IMG/VR virus record: IMGVR_UViG_3300047586_000066
Coordinates: 1-64,000 of that record
Strand: one strand, 5' to 3'
Length of the DNA: 64,000 nt
From: a virus
This document shows positions 54,133 to 63,978 of the stretch, one piece after another; the first letter of the stretch is position 1; each line of letters opens with the position of its first letter. Position numbers and translations under genes: made by a program. The notes under the pieces are model-generated. The model saw only the letters and a program-made list of their open reading frames with translations. It made no database searches and was not told the origin of the DNA.

Positions 54133-55463
54133 TCTTGCTCCTGATAGAGATTGCTGAAGGTAGAATAGTGTCTCTCAAACGCCATCGAGAATGAACCGGT
54201 CATGCCGTTCCTTTGTTTCCCGATGATTACATCGGCCAGTCCGGCATTCTCTTCTGTTTCTCGGGCGAGTTCCGGCCGATGCAGGAGGATAACCACGTCG
54301 GCGTCCTGTTCAATCTGCCCAGACTGCCGAAGATCCGAGAGTTTGGGAGTCTGGTCTCGGCGCTTCTCTGTGGACCTGGAGAGCTGGGCGGCGGCGATGA
54401 CTGACGCATTTGTGCTTTTTGCCATGTTCTTTAGGGCAACGGATACGGCGCCGATTTTCTCGACATCGTTCGCCCGCTGAAGATGCTTTGGGGGACTGAC
54501 AAGCTGGAGGTAGTCGATTAGGATCACAGGGATCTCGGTCGGAATCCTTCGAGTCCTGGACCTCATGTCCGACACGGTTAATGCTGAGCTGTCATCAATC
54601 CAGATCGGCAACGCGGAGAGGTCTCCGGCAGCACGGCTTAGCCTGTTCCAATCCTCTTTGTTCATGAATCCGGTATTCATGCGTGTGAGATCCACGCGGG
54701 ACATAGCCGACAGCATTCTCATAATCAGTTCCATTTCAGCCATTTCCAGGGAAAAGATAATAATCGGGGTGCCAATCTTCGCCATTTGGATCGCTATCCC
54801 GAGTAGCATGCTTGTTTTCCCATGCCCTGGTCTGCCGGCAATAATTACGAGATTCTTCCGATGAACGCCTGTGGGGATCATCCGATCCAGCTCGGAGAAT
54901 CCCAGCTTGAAGCCTCCAGAGGTTTTATGGTTGGCAATATTTTCTATGGTTCGGAATGCTTCAGAGACAAGATCGGAGATCTCCCGCGGTCCTTCTTTCC
55001 GCTGCATCTTTGACAGCTCGCCGTCGAGCCGGATGAATGCGTCGTCAATGACATCCTTGAACGGCTGTTCATCGTAGCAGCGGGTCATCAGTTCATTTCC
55101 GGCCTGGACTCCGATCCTAAGCGCCGCCTTCTCTCGAACGATGCTGGCGTAATGCTCTATGTTCATAGCCCTTGGAAGTCCGTCAGTTAAGCTGACCAGG
55201 TAAGCAGCTCCTCCGGTGGCTTCAAGCTCATTCGAACTCTGTAGAGCATTCTTCAGGGTTATCAGATCCAAGCCGCTTCCGGAGTCAATCACTTCGACCA
55301 TCTTAGCGAAGATCCTCCTATGGCTGTCGAGGTAAAAATCGGTCGCCTCGATAGTCCCCAGGGCGACATTGATTGCTTTCTCTTCAAGCAGGATGGCTCC
55401 GAGAATCGATCGCTCAGCCTCAAGGTTATTCGGAAGCATCTTTTCCAAGCTGATGTCTGCCAT
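54129..55463 (-). CDS. dnaB: Replicative DNA helicase, DnaB family
   Basis: 444 residues from ATG 55463 with GGGAGG upstream. The N-terminal domain (PNNLEAERSILGAILL) and the RecA core with Walker A AGRPGHGKTSML (~200), Walker B VILIDYLQLV and an arginine-finger region KQRNGMTG are all present. It unwinds DNA at the fork. The gene for its loader overlaps the start. Confidence 0.95.
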   Translation of the reverse strand: MADISLEKMLPNNLEAERSILGAILLEEKAINVALGTIEATDFYLDSHRRIFAKMVEVIDSGSGLDLITLKNALQSSNELEATGGAAYLVSLTDGLPRAMNIEHYASIVREKAALRIGVQAGNELMTRCYDEQPFKDVIDDAFIRLDGELSKMQRKEGPREISDLVSEAFRTIENIANHKTSGGFKLGFSELDRMIPTGVHRKNLVIIAGRPGHGKTSMLLGIAIQMAKIGTPIIIFSLEMAEMELIMRMLSAMSRVDLTRMNTGFMNKEDWNRLSRAAGDLSALPIWIDDSSALTVSDMRSRTRRIPTEIPVILIDYLQLVSPPKHLQRANDVEKIGAVSVALKNMAKSTNASVIAAAQLSRSTEKRRDQTPKLSDLRQSGQIEQDADVVILLHRPELARETEENAGLADVIIGKQRNGMTGSFSMAFERHYSTFSNLYQEQE

Positions 55464-56296
55464 TATTCCTCCCTTTCGAGAATGATCGCGCCCTTGGTAC
55501 ACTCCTGGAATCTCCGCATCGTCGCCGCTCCAAGGATCTCTGATAGTTTTTCTTGGGGTTCATTTGAAGCAAATGACACAGACACCATAGGTATGTTGCG
55601 CCAGCATAGGTCTGACAGCTCGAAGATTTTCCGAATAGAGAAGTCTGTAACTGGCACGATATCCAGCTCATCCAGGAAGACATGGATTTTATTCTTAATT
55701 TTTTCCGCAAAGAAGATTCCGTCCGGGTGATCGTCACCGAACTGGCTCATCCTCATTCCTTCGACGTATTGGGAAGCGGTCCTGAAGATTACCTCGATCC
55801 CGGCGTAGGCGCATTCTTGAGCTTGGGCCCACATGAGGAAGCTCTTTCCGACCCCAGTGGAACCATAAAACGCCCAGCCAGCCGTTGGGTCCTGGTAAAG
55901 AGTCTTGAGGATATTCGTTTGAGCTCGGCCATTTACTCCCCGCTTCATGACTACCTTCGAAGGCAGAATGATTTCAGCTTCGAATGTTTCCACGGGGAAT
56001 ACGCGGTAATGGTAGTCAGGCATCAGGCGTTTGCCTTCAAGATCTTTCCTGATCTGCGGGGGAGCTTGCTCCAGCGTATGCTGAGCTGCTTTCCGGTAAT
56101 GGCACTCGCAGTATGTTAAGGCATACCCGGATTTGAATTCTCTTTCTACCCATTCGCTGTCCCGGCAGATTCCGCATTTATAGCCGGGCTCTTCAGTCAT
56201 TGAGGATAACGCCTCTTCGCTTTTCGTTCTTAAACGGCTCATGACTTCCTTTATCGCTGAGCCGACTTCTCTTGGTTCCTCCATCCTTTCCTCCAT
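55463..56296 (-). CDS. DnaC-like helicase loader
   Basis: 277 residues. Cysteines at ~40 (CGICRDS) and CECHY form a zinc knuckle. AAA+ core: Walker A FYGSTGVGKSF (~145), Walker B VFLDELD, sensor-like SVSFASNEP. This is the DnaC/DnaI type that places DnaB on DNA, in line with its position beside dnaB. Confidence 0.87.
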   Translation of the reverse strand: MEERMEEPREVGSAIKEVMSRLRTKSEEALSSMTEEPGYKCGICRDSEWVEREFKSGYALTYCECHYRKAAQHTLEQAPPQIRKDLEGKRLMPDYHYRVFPVETFEAEIILPSKVVMKRGVNGRAQTNILKTLYQDPTAGWAFYGSTGVGKSFLMWAQAQECAYAGIEVIFRTASQYVEGMRMSQFGDDHPDGIFFAEKIKNKIHVFLDELDIVPVTDFSIRKIFELSDLCWRNIPMVSVSFASNEPQEKLSEILGAATMRRFQECTKGAIILEREE

Positions 56297-57164
56297 CTCT
56301 CAGTGGTTTGCTGTAGACACCCCGAAGCAGCTTATTGATTTTATCCAGGTCCTTCGCAAACCAGAGCGGCGAAAGGTAGGCTCTGAAGTCCGGATGAACC
56401 TGCCGGCATTTCCCTACAAAATCTTTCCAGTATTCTTCTGGGCCCCGGCCGTTCTTTGCATGAAGGTTGAAGTGATCGACCAGGAGCCGTACCTCATGAA
56501 GATCCGGACGGACTTCCATCGGCGCGAGTGGAGCGCACTCAGCATCCCAAATATCCAAGAGGCTTATTGGCGTTAAAAATGTTTGCTTTTCAGCTTGGGG
56601 AGTAAGAGGGGAAACAGAAGATAATTTATTATCTTCTGTTGAAGAGGAAAAGGAAGAGGAAGAGGGGGGATAACCACCCTGGTTAAGCAAATCCTCTATC
56701 TTCTTTGCCCTCTTATTTTGCAGTAACACTGGATTTCCTCCCAAATGCCCGCAGACACGCCTGATTGATGCGAGTTTGGTTTCACGAACCATGCGCCGGC
56801 AGTATAGGATATTTGTTTTGGGGTCCTCACTGGCCAGACCGTAGTCGAGCAGTTTTTGGATGATTGTTTGAGCTTGGTTTAGAGGCACTCCGAGGATGTT
56901 TGCGATACCTTCCAAGGGTATCGCCTTTCCGTTCAACATCAACCTGCCCCTCTGTTCTGATTCGTTCATGGCAATCATCAGTTCCCACCAGGCGCCTTTA
57001 TGAAGTAGGTCTAACGCTTGGTATCCAGCATCCTTTTTTAGGTCTCCCGGGTACACCTGAAATGAGGGCTTGTTTGGGCTATTATATTTTCCTTTACCTA
57101 GCTCTGTCGCCTGGCGCAGTACAGTCCTGATAGGGAGCTTTGTTTTACCCACAAATCCTCCCAA
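56193..57164 (-). CDS. Replication initiation/replisome organiser protein
   Basis: 323 residues. FQVYPGDLKKDAGYQALDLLHKGAWWELM, GIANILGVPLNQAQTIIQKLLDYGLA form a winged helix at residues 35-115 similar to replisome organiser N-domains. The rest is a disordered serine-rich linker and a helical end likely to contact the loader. It overlaps the loader gene by 104 bases, so the loader start may be further in. Confidence 0.7.
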   Translation of the reverse strand: MGGFVGKTKLPIRTVLRQATELGKGKYNSPNKPSFQVYPGDLKKDAGYQALDLLHKGAWWELMIAMNESEQRGRLMLNGKAIPLEGIANILGVPLNQAQTIIQKLLDYGLASEDPKTNILYCRRMVRETKLASIRRVCGHLGGNPVLLQNKRAKKIEDLLNQGGYPPSSSSFSSSTEDNKLSSVSPLTPQAEKQTFLTPISLLDIWDAECAPLAPMEVRPDLHEVRLLVDHFNLHAKNGRGPEEYWKDFVGKCRQVHPDFRAYLSPLWFAKDLDKINKLLRGVYSKPLRDGGKDGGTKRSRLSDKGSHEPFKNEKRRGVILND

Positions 57165-58209
57165 TCATTTCTAAAAGTGAAGTATCAGGGTTAAACCATT
57201 CTCCATCAACGAGTAGGTGCGAAAACAGTTTATGGCAGAATTGCTCTACTTCCTGAGTCCCTTCTATTGATCCCAAGAGTTTGAGCGGCAGGGCATTCGC
57301 AGTTTTAAGTTGCTTTAGCCGGGAGCGGACATCTTCTGACCACCCGATTTTGATGGGCCCATCATTCCCGGCTTGGATAAAATAAATAAATCCCCGACTT
57401 CTCTCTAATTTAGCTCTCTTGGCGTGGTTATTTTTCCATTGTTTTTTACAGTCACCCTCTGTAATCGACTGAACCATTTCAAGTTGAGCGCATAATTCTT
57501 CATGATCCATTGTTCCTGGCCACATTGGCCAAAGAACTTGTTCATCTGTTACGGAGAGCGGCCATGTCAATCCCACGGGACCATCAGACGAAGGATGGCA
57601 CTTTCTACATGGATGGTATTTGTAGCCAGAAATAATTAGCCTGTCAGGCATACCAGCAATCATCAGCTCAATCCCAGTACCACCACATACTGGGCATCCT
57701 TTGGCTGACGGGTCCTGCGTAAGGCTAGAATGGAAACTGGTTTGGATATCTAAAATATGGTTGCGAATTTCTTCATCTTGAGGATTGTCAGTCATTACCG
57801 TTCCTGACGGTTCACCGGAGCGATCAGCGGAAGGAGCCGGTAAAGTCTCTTTGTCGTCCGAGGTCATGACCCCCGGACTATCCGCTGTCGGTTTTTCGCT
57901 TGTTGGAGAATCCGGAGTTTTTATACTCCGGGCAAAGTAGTTTTTCAACACTCCTTTTGCCCAATCCAGACCTATTTCTTTTTTTGCTTTGAGGGCAGCG
58001 TCGAGAACATATACGCAGGCAGCGCAATCCTGACCGGAGGCCGAGAACAGGTCGCTGATAAACTTCTTCTGTTCACTGTGGGATTTGACTTTGAAGATCT
58101 TCAGATGTTTTAAGGCTTTATGGAAGCCGCGGTCTAAATCAGCTTTTCCATATTTTGACGGATCCCCAACGTCCCCGGTGGTGTTTCTCCAGTGCTCGTA
58201 GTCCGACAT
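57145..58209 (-). CDS. Zinc protein fused to a T5orf172-type GIY-YIG domain
   Basis: 354 residues. CPVCGGTG and CRKCH in the middle form a DnaJ-like ribbon. From ~residue 265: GFIYFIQAG...IKIGWSEDVRSRLKQLKTANAL...HKLFSHLLVDGEWF is the T5orf172 version of the GIY-YIG fold. The first 100 residues are helical. It may be a nuclease or a homing type; the fusion is unusual. Confidence 0.68.
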   Translation of the reverse strand: MSDYEHWRNTTGDVGDPSKYGKADLDRGFHKALKHLKIFKVKSHSEQKKFISDLFSASGQDCAACVYVLDAALKAKKEIGLDWAKGVLKNYFARSIKTPDSPTSEKPTADSPGVMTSDDKETLPAPSADRSGEPSGTVMTDNPQDEEIRNHILDIQTSFHSSLTQDPSAKGCPVCGGTGIELMIAGMPDRLIISGYKYHPCRKCHPSSDGPVGLTWPLSVTDEQVLWPMWPGTMDHEELCAQLEMVQSITEGDCKKQWKNNHAKRAKLERSRGFIYFIQAGNDGPIKIGWSEDVRSRLKQLKTANALPLKLLGSIEGTQEVEQFCHKLFSHLLVDGEWFNPDTSLLEMIGRICG

Positions 58210-58478
58210 GAATCCTGCTTCGGCATATTGTCTTTTTTATTATGACAATCCACGCATAAGGGAGCGGCATTGACGAGCTCATCTCCACCCATCTGGCTGC
58301 GTTTTCGCTTGTGGTCTCTGGTCATGGAACGGCGCCGGCCGCAGGCAGCACATCGATATTCATGTGCTTCAAACAGACTTTCCCGCTGTTTATCGTACTC
58401 CTCCCGGCTCAGTTTCACTCTCTTCTTCTTGAAGTTCGGCTCTGGCACCTTCTCTACCTTTCTCAACCCAGGTAGCAA
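58134..58478 (-). CDS. HNH endonuclease
   Basis: 114 residues. CAACGRRRSMTRDHKRKRSQMGG...APLCVDCHNKK has the paired cysteines and the D-H and N residues of an HNH core. It overlaps the genes on both sides, and both overlaps are larger than usual here, so the true start could be internal. Confidence 0.75.
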   Translation of the reverse strand: MLPGLRKVEKVPEPNFKKKRVKLSREEYDKQRESLFEAHEYRCAACGRRRSMTRDHKRKRSQMGGDELVNAAPLCVDCHNKKDNMPKQDSCRTTSTGETPPGTLGIRQNMEKLI

Positions 58479-59193
58479 GCTGGGTGATTAGTCGGTCGTA
58501 GACTTCTGGCTTTTTCCGATCCATTTGATCCAGGAGCCTGCCAATGATACTCATGATGAAAGTATTCCTGTCGTAGATCCTTCCTTTGCCGTCATCACGA
58601 TACCCAGAAAGGAAATCCCTGGCCATGATGCAGACAGCCTCGGTCGTTTTATCTGTCTCCCCTTCCATCATGGCGATCTTCAGCGCCTCATTGAAATCGT
58701 AGATCTGTGAACCGGAGAAGGATAGGGTGACGAATGAAACCTCCTCCTTTGGAGCTGGGTTCGAAACCTCCTGATTGTGAACGACCGCCTTAACCCGTTC
58801 CTTGAAAACTACCGAATCCTCTTCCTGGGCGTGGAGGAAGTAATTGTTTGGGACCGTTCCAAACGACTTCTGAACCTTGCAGAGTTCCCGGCACTTTGCG
58901 AACCCGATCTGTTCCAGGAGCTTATGATCGTAATGGTTTAGGTTCTTGGCAATGCGGATGAGATCGTAGTAAAGGCTGCGGGAATTCTTGAAGGTTGCTT
59001 CGATATACTGGGTCTCGTCCTGATAACCGCGGCGGATCCAGTATGCGTTTTGGTAAGCCTCGAGGAGATGATTCGCCAGTGTCATCATCCTCTGTTCGAC
59101 TTTGTTTTGAAGGTCAGACTTCCAGGCTATGATTGCATCAATTTCTTTCAGGATTTGATCGGCGCGTTCGGGGTTTTCGATTACGATGTCCAT
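58390..59193 (-). CDS. Hypothetical replication-region protein
   Basis: 267 residues, helical N-terminal half (ILKEIDAIIAWKSDLQNKVEQRMM), then a mixed part. Located between the HNH gene and SSB. No motif recognised. Confidence 0.58.
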   Translation of the reverse strand: MDIVIENPERADQILKEIDAIIAWKSDLQNKVEQRMMTLANHLLEAYQNAYWIRRGYQDETQYIEATFKNSRSLYYDLIRIAKNLNHYDHKLLEQIGFAKCRELCKVQKSFGTVPNNYFLHAQEEDSVVFKERVKAVVHNQEVSNPAPKEEVSFVTLSFSGSQIYDFNEALKIAMMEGETDKTTEAVCIMARDFLSGYRDDGKGRIYDRNTFIMSIIGRLLDQMDRKKPEVYDRLITQLATWVEKGREGARAELQEEESETEPGGVR

Positions 59194-59473
59194 TGTCCAG
59201 GGCTTCCCTCGTCAAACGGCTGTAATCGGGAACTGGTAGAGAGTTCCCTTTTACAAAAGTCTCATAAGCCCCAGCGCGTGAAAGATACCCAAAGACCGGA
59301 TCCCCCACCCGGCCCCGACACTTCCATAATATGATATGCAGTCTGGCGATTTCACAATCTATTCCCAGTTTTCTGCATGCCTCTCGAAACGCATCATGTT
59401 TGAAGAGTATCCTTTTTGCGCTGAGCCAGTGTGACCAAGGAGTGTCCTTGGCCAGGTAATCTTTCTCTGCCAT
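59138..59473 (-). CDS. Hypothetical protein downstream of SSB
   Basis: 111 residues from ATG 59473 (MAEKDYLAKDTPWSHWLSAKR). No clear ribosome site; a TTG slightly upstream is an alternative. The longer frame through the SSB gene is rejected. Basic end. Confidence 0.5.
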   Translation of the reverse strand: MAEKDYLAKDTPWSHWLSAKRILFKHDAFREACRKLGIDCEIARLHIILWKCRGRVGDPVFGYLSRAGAYETFVKGNSLPVPDYSRLTREALDNGHRNRKPRTRRSNPERN

Positions 59474-59513
59474 TCGGATGATGTCAATCAAAATCCGAAA
59501 CCTGGCAATTTGA

Positions 59514-59966
59514 TCAGAATGGGATGTCGTCGTCGCTGATTCCTGCGCTTCCGAATCCATCATCATAGGGCTCGGAACGCTCGGTAGGTGCTGGACTTGG
59601 AGCGCGGTTGTCATTCTCTTCCTGCTTCGGGCGCGATGTTCCCGCGGTTCTGAATTTTGATGCGATGATTTCGACGGATGTCTTCTCGGTCCCGTCCCTG
59701 CCGGTATATTTACGAATCGAAAGGGAACCCTTGATATCGACGAACGATCCCTTTTGAAGCAACTTATAACAGAGCTCCGCCAGCTTGTCAAACGCAACCA
59801 CATTCAGCCACAGAGTCTTTTCCTTAAGATCTCCGTCTTTTGTACTATACGATTCGTTTACGGCGATAGAGAAGTTGGTGACTTCCTGACCGCCCTGAGT
59901 GAATTTGTGCTCCGGATCTCGCCCGAGATGACCAGTAAAGTGGCAGTCGTTAAAATCTAAACCCAT
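59514..59966 (-). CDS. ssb: Single-stranded DNA-binding protein
   Basis: 150 residues from ATG 59966 after AAGGAG. MGLDFNDCHFTGHLGRDPEHKF, TNFSIAVNESYS and the OB-fold motifs SFVDIKGSLSIRKY are typical. The acidic tail ends DDDIPF, the universal SSB C-terminus that recruits partners. Confidence 0.95.
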   Translation of the reverse strand: MGLDFNDCHFTGHLGRDPEHKFTQGGQEVTNFSIAVNESYSTKDGDLKEKTLWLNVVAFDKLAELCYKLLQKGSFVDIKGSLSIRKYTGRDGTEKTSVEIIASKFRTAGTSRPKQEENDNRAPSPAPTERSEPYDDGFGSAGISDDDIPF

Positions 59967-59976
59967 TAGAATCTCC

Positions 59977-62175
59977 TTATGAAATAATCTCTGCAATTCC
60001 GTTGTTCAAATTGATTCGTGAATCCGCAAGATCCTGGACTCGGGTTTGATGCGCGATGAAGAACACCTTCAGGAAGTGGCCTATCTCTCTGGCCCGGCGC
60101 AGCATTTGAATATACTTCGGAGCCGCAATGTCATCCAGAGCGCCAGATACTTCGTCGCGCCACAGGCTCTCCCAGGCTATGCCGTTTTTGGATTTGTTAA
60201 AGATTGCGACTGCGAGACCGAGTGCTTCCGAGACAACCACCTTCTCGCCGCCGCTCAACTCAGACACGCTGCCCTCGCGCCCGCGCTCAGTGTCCATAAC
60301 AACGGCGTCGAACTCGTCCTTGTAGCCCGATCCGTCAGCCAAGAGCTTCTGGGTGATCAACTTCAAACTGAACCTGGCGCCGTAGCAGGCGAACAGCAAT
60401 TCATTGGCATAGGCGCTGACCGTGGGACCGGCCGCGTCGATCTCCAGACTTTGAATTCCATTAGGCCCGAACGCAGTTTCGAGTAATGCCCATTGGCGCC
60501 GATCGGTTTCCTTGTTTCGGATCTCTACCAGGAGTCCGGCAAGCTCCTGTTGGGCTTCATCCGCCTGCTTGTAGAGAAGCTCAGCCTGATGGATATTATT
60601 GAATAGGTTTTCCCGCTGAGTCTTAGTGATCACCAGGTCTCTTTGGGCATTGGAAAGATGCATGACAGCGATCTCGCGCTTGCTGTCTGAATCCTTCGCG
60701 GTCGCCCATTCGGATTCAGCGTCGGTTAAGGATGCGGTCGTACCGATGATGCTTTCGTCAATCGCCTTGATCTGGTTTGCCAGCTCAGCGACCAGAGCTT
60801 CCGCGTATGCGACTCGAGCTCCCCGCGCAGCTATCGGCTCTAGACTTTTACTCTGGAACTCTGCCGTCGATATTGTGGACTCGATGGATTGCATTTGAGC
60901 GTCAAGATTAGCGATGAGTCCTTTGTTCGGCGCAATAAGAGCTTTCTGGTCATCTTGGATTCGGAGCATGGCCTGCTTGTGGTTCAGGATGTCCACTTCA
61001 TAGGCTTCCATCTTCTCCTTTTCCTCAACGGCTCTCAGGAGGAACTGGCATTTTGCAAAATCGCCTTCGCCCTTGCAGGGAACCTCTTCCATGAGTGCGG
61101 CAGCTTGCTCAGCGTCAACCTTCAGCTTCTCAGCCGCTTTCATCGCACCCTGTTCTTTAAGCCAGTTCAGCCGCATTTCGGAAACACTCGTATCATATCT
61201 TTCCTTCTGGCTGGCCGCTTCACGCCGCTGCCCTGTCAACTGGCTCAGAAGTTTGCGCTGCTTCTCGATCTCTCCGCGAAGAATTATGATCTGTTCGCTG
61301 GCATGTTTGATCTTCGGGGCTTCCTCCAAGAGTTTCTGATTGAGCATCTTTCTCGTCGCCAGATCTGTCGTTTGTTTTGTGGCGTAATCCAGCTTTTTCC
61401 GTAGCTCATTTAACCGCTTGACGATCTCCTCGACCATAGAGGCTTTTGCTTTCAGGACCCCGACCTCTTCCTTGAGCTTGTCCATGCGGGCCTCCTGTTC
61501 GAAGATGGAAGCCGAGAACTCTTCGTTTTTCTTTCTCATTGCATCGAGGTCCGGAAGAACCTGCTTTGCTACAGCATCAAGCTGCTGTTCCTTGAATCTC
61601 ATTTGTTCGAGAGCATTGTCTGTAGTGAAAACTCCAGCTCCCGCCAGCTTGGAAATCTGTCCGAGCTTCTCCAGGTTAAGCATGCCGAGGAACAGCCGCT
61701 TACGTTCGATCTTCTCCAGGTCCAGGAAGTTTCCCTGCTTGGTCTGAGCCGCAAATGAGCTGGCAAGGACCATAGCCGAATCGCCGAACAGCTTCTCTAT
61801 GACCTTATCGAAATCCTTGTTCTTGCCCGTGATCCCTTTGTATGGCTGAGGCTCCCCATCAAAAGTAAATCCGTACAGGAACGACTCCATCTCCTTTTGA
61901 ACTGCATCGATGTTGAGCAGAGTCCGGTACTGCTCCCCGTGCCAATCGAAATCGAATTCGATTTTTGCATCCTTCCCGTGGCATGAGGCATAGATCCCAG
62001 CCGGCCGCGAGGGGAACGTCCGATAGAGCGATGCAAACACCGACTCGATAAGGGATGTCTTTCCCTGGCCATTGAGTCCGGTGACTGCAATGAGATCACC
62101 GGGAATCTTGTCGAAATCGACTTCAACGTCCTTAAGGACAGTGACGCCCCTAACCTTCAGTTTCTTCGGTATCAT
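59977..62175 (-). CDS. SbcC/Rad50-like ATPase
   Basis: 732 residues. Walker A GLNGQGKTSLIES near 34, long coiled coils (~170-560), signature VSELSGGEKVVVSEALG near 640, and Walker B/D-loop region ESLWRDEVSGALD. Zinc hook: the centre has CKGEGDFAKC rather than CPxC, so the hook is altered. Pairs with the SbcD-like nuclease upstream to process double-strand ends. Confidence 0.88.
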   Translation of the reverse strand: MIPKKLKVRGVTVLKDVEVDFDKIPGDLIAVTGLNGQGKTSLIESVFASLYRTFPSRPAGIYASCHGKDAKIEFDFDWHGEQYRTLLNIDAVQKEMESFLYGFTFDGEPQPYKGITGKNKDFDKVIEKLFGDSAMVLASSFAAQTKQGNFLDLEKIERKRLFLGMLNLEKLGQISKLAGAGVFTTDNALEQMRFKEQQLDAVAKQVLPDLDAMRKKNEEFSASIFEQEARMDKLKEEVGVLKAKASMVEEIVKRLNELRKKLDYATKQTTDLATRKMLNQKLLEEAPKIKHASEQIIILRGEIEKQRKLLSQLTGQRREAASQKERYDTSVSEMRLNWLKEQGAMKAAEKLKVDAEQAAALMEEVPCKGEGDFAKCQFLLRAVEEKEKMEAYEVDILNHKQAMLRIQDDQKALIAPNKGLIANLDAQMQSIESTISTAEFQSKSLEPIAARGARVAYAEALVAELANQIKAIDESIIGTTASLTDAESEWATAKDSDSKREIAVMHLSNAQRDLVITKTQRENLFNNIHQAELLYKQADEAQQELAGLLVEIRNKETDRRQWALLETAFGPNGIQSLEIDAAGPTVSAYANELLFACYGARFSLKLITQKLLADGSGYKDEFDAVVMDTERGREGSVSELSGGEKVVVSEALGLAVAIFNKSKNGIAWESLWRDEVSGALDDIAAPKYIQMLRRAREIGHFLKVFFIAHQTRVQDLADSRINLNNGIAEIIS

Positions 62176-62839
62176 TCGTGCTCTCCATCGGAAGTTCCGG
62201 GTTGCTGTTTTCAGGTATCACTCGCACGATTCGAACGCGATCACCCAGACTCTTAGCTAGGTTTTTGGCCTTCTCCGGCAGCTCATCTTCTTTGTCGGTG
62301 TCGACGACCAACTCAACGCGCTTCGGCCGGAACGATGTGAAGATTCCAGGGACGAATCCTGGCTTAGCTTCCAGGTTTTCAGCCGCGAGAGTATGAATAG
62401 CTTTCTTATGAGCCAAGTAGACAACAGTCAGACCCACTTCGAAGCCGTGAGGTATGGAAGAAATGCGCTTCGAGATCCCCCTTTCCCGAGCTTCTTTCAT
62501 AAAATCCGCGGTTGAGTAGAACTTCTCTCCCACCCATAGAAGCCCCTGCCTGCCTTCCACTGGGTTACAGACATCACAGGTAAGGCAGCTATGTCCCGGG
62601 GCCGCTTGGGTACAAAGCGGCCAGTTCGCCGGAGCCATAATTATGCTGGGCTCAATCCAGGTGAAGCCACGGGAAAACTTAATCCCCTGGCTGCATGTCG
62701 GACAGCATGCCAGCGGGAATGGTAATCGTTCGCACGATTCGAAGATCCCCTCTCCTATAAAGTAGATTCCAACACCATCTGGTCCTGAATGGCGGAAGCC
62801 GCAACCCCGCGCTTTCTCTCTTACAGTTTCGATCTCCAT
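62150..62839 (-). CDS. Conserved phage zinc protein between sbcC and sbcD
   Basis: 229 residues. GCGFRHSGPDGVGIYFIGEGIFESCERLPFPLACCPTC, then CTQAAPGHSCLTC supply multiple cysteines. Similar proteins are common in large phages. Its placement between the two nuclease-complex genes suggests an accessory role in recombination. Confidence 0.65.
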   Translation of the reverse strand: MEIETVREKARGCGFRHSGPDGVGIYFIGEGIFESCERLPFPLACCPTCSQGIKFSRGFTWIEPSIIMAPANWPLCTQAAPGHSCLTCDVCNPVEGRQGLLWVGEKFYSTADFMKEARERGISKRISSIPHGFEVGLTVVYLAHKKAIHTLAAENLEAKPGFVPGIFTSFRPKRVELVVDTDKEDELPEKAKNLAKSLGDRVRIVRVIPENSNPELPMESTNDTEETEG

Positions 62840-63978
62840 TGATCCTCCAGTTGTCTCAGTTTCTCTTTCATCCCAGCCTGGTCTTCTTCACTGGGATAAT
62901 TGTTGGTTGCTTTCCAGTAGGCTTCGAGCTTTTGCTCCAGCGTATCCGCCTTCGCAATATCGGCAGCTCGAACCGCTTCTTTTGGCTGTACCTGCGGCTC
63001 GACTTTCGCCTCGAGGGCCCCCAGCTCCATGAGCACTCGCTCGAGTTCGGCTTTGGCGAACCCTATATCATCTCCCTCATCGACTTTCAGGAGGACTCGG
63101 ACCCGAGCGCCTTTGATCCTGGCTGGCTCGTAGATTCCTGTTTCAATGAATTCTCCTTTTTTCCAGACGTATTCCATCGAGTATCGATCAACGACATCCA
63201 GCTTGATCCATTCGATGGTACCGGCGTCGGTGTCGAGAACGGAGCAATACTTCTCCGGGTGCTCTCCATAATCGAGCGCAGCAGGGGAACCGTTGTAGAA
63301 ATAGGGCCCACATAAATCAGGAAACTGCTGCCTCAGATGAATATGTCCGAAGATGCCAGCGAAGAAGCCAGCTTCCATCAGGTCATACTGCCCGAACTTC
63401 ACGCCCTCACCCTTGAATGGCTGGTGATTCTCCAGCGTAGCGCCGTCGATTACAAGATGGCTGACGAGAATGTGTTTGTCGCTTTCCTCGGCACCTGGTT
63501 TTAGCTTTGCCAAGTAGATCGATTGCAACAAGTAATCCATCGCCAGTTTCGAGACTGCCTTGTCGCCATCTTCCTTTGACATTCCTGGATGAGCGGAAAT
63601 CCATGACGACTTTGTGAACCAAGGCAAAATGTGGAGAACGCAATCAGGCCCGAACAGACCAGGGTAGAAGATATGCGGCGATGAAAATACCTTAATCGGA
63701 TACTTCGATTTGATTTCTCCAAAGATGTCCAGATCGCCGGGCTCATCGTGGTTTCCGTAACAGATGACAACGGGCGCAACCTCCGCCATGTCGTGCACTA
63801 GTGCACGGAGGAGATTGCGCCCTTCGGGTGTTGATTTGCGATCGAACAGATCGCCGGGGAGAGCGATCAGGTTTACTTTCCTGACCGCGAAGTGCTGGAT
63901 GATTTGTCGCACAGAAATAGTTATGTCGGCGTCCAGACCGCAGTCCAGATGCCAATCGCCGGATGAGCCTATTAACAA
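62821..63978 (-). CDS. SbcD/Mre11-like exonuclease
   Basis: 385 residues from TTG 63978 (GGAGACTCCC upstream). GDWHLDCG (residues 7-14), LPGDLFDRKS (~40-49) and CYGNHDEPGD (~73-82) are the first metallophosphoesterase motifs; HLVID and FGHIHL follow. Mn-dependent nuclease that with SbcC opens hairpins and resects ends. Confidence 0.9.
   Translation of the reverse strand: MLIGSSGDWHLDCGLDADITISVRQIIQHFAVRKVNLIALPGDLFDRKSTPEGRNLLRALVHDMAEVAPVVICYGNHDEPGDLDIFGEIKSKYPIKVFSSPHIFYPGLFGPDCVLHILPWFTKSSWISAHPGMSKEDGDKAVSKLAMDYLLQSIYLAKLKPGAEESDKHILVSHLVIDGATLENHQPFKGEGVKFGQYDLMEAGFFAGIFGHIHLRQQFPDLCGPYFYNGSPAALDYGEHPEKYCSVLDTDAGTIEWIKLDVVDRYSMEYVWKKGEFIETGIYEPARIKGARVRVLLKVDEGDDIGFAKAELERVLMELGALEAKVEPQVQPKEAVRAADIAKADTLEQKLEAYWKATNNYPSEEDQAGMKEKLRQLEDQWRSKL
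63793..63806. repeat. GTGCAC-TA-GTGCAC palindrome inside sbcD-like gene
   Basis: Encodes part of RALVHD. The only copy inside a confident gene body; it may be a chance use of the same words. Confidence 0.5.
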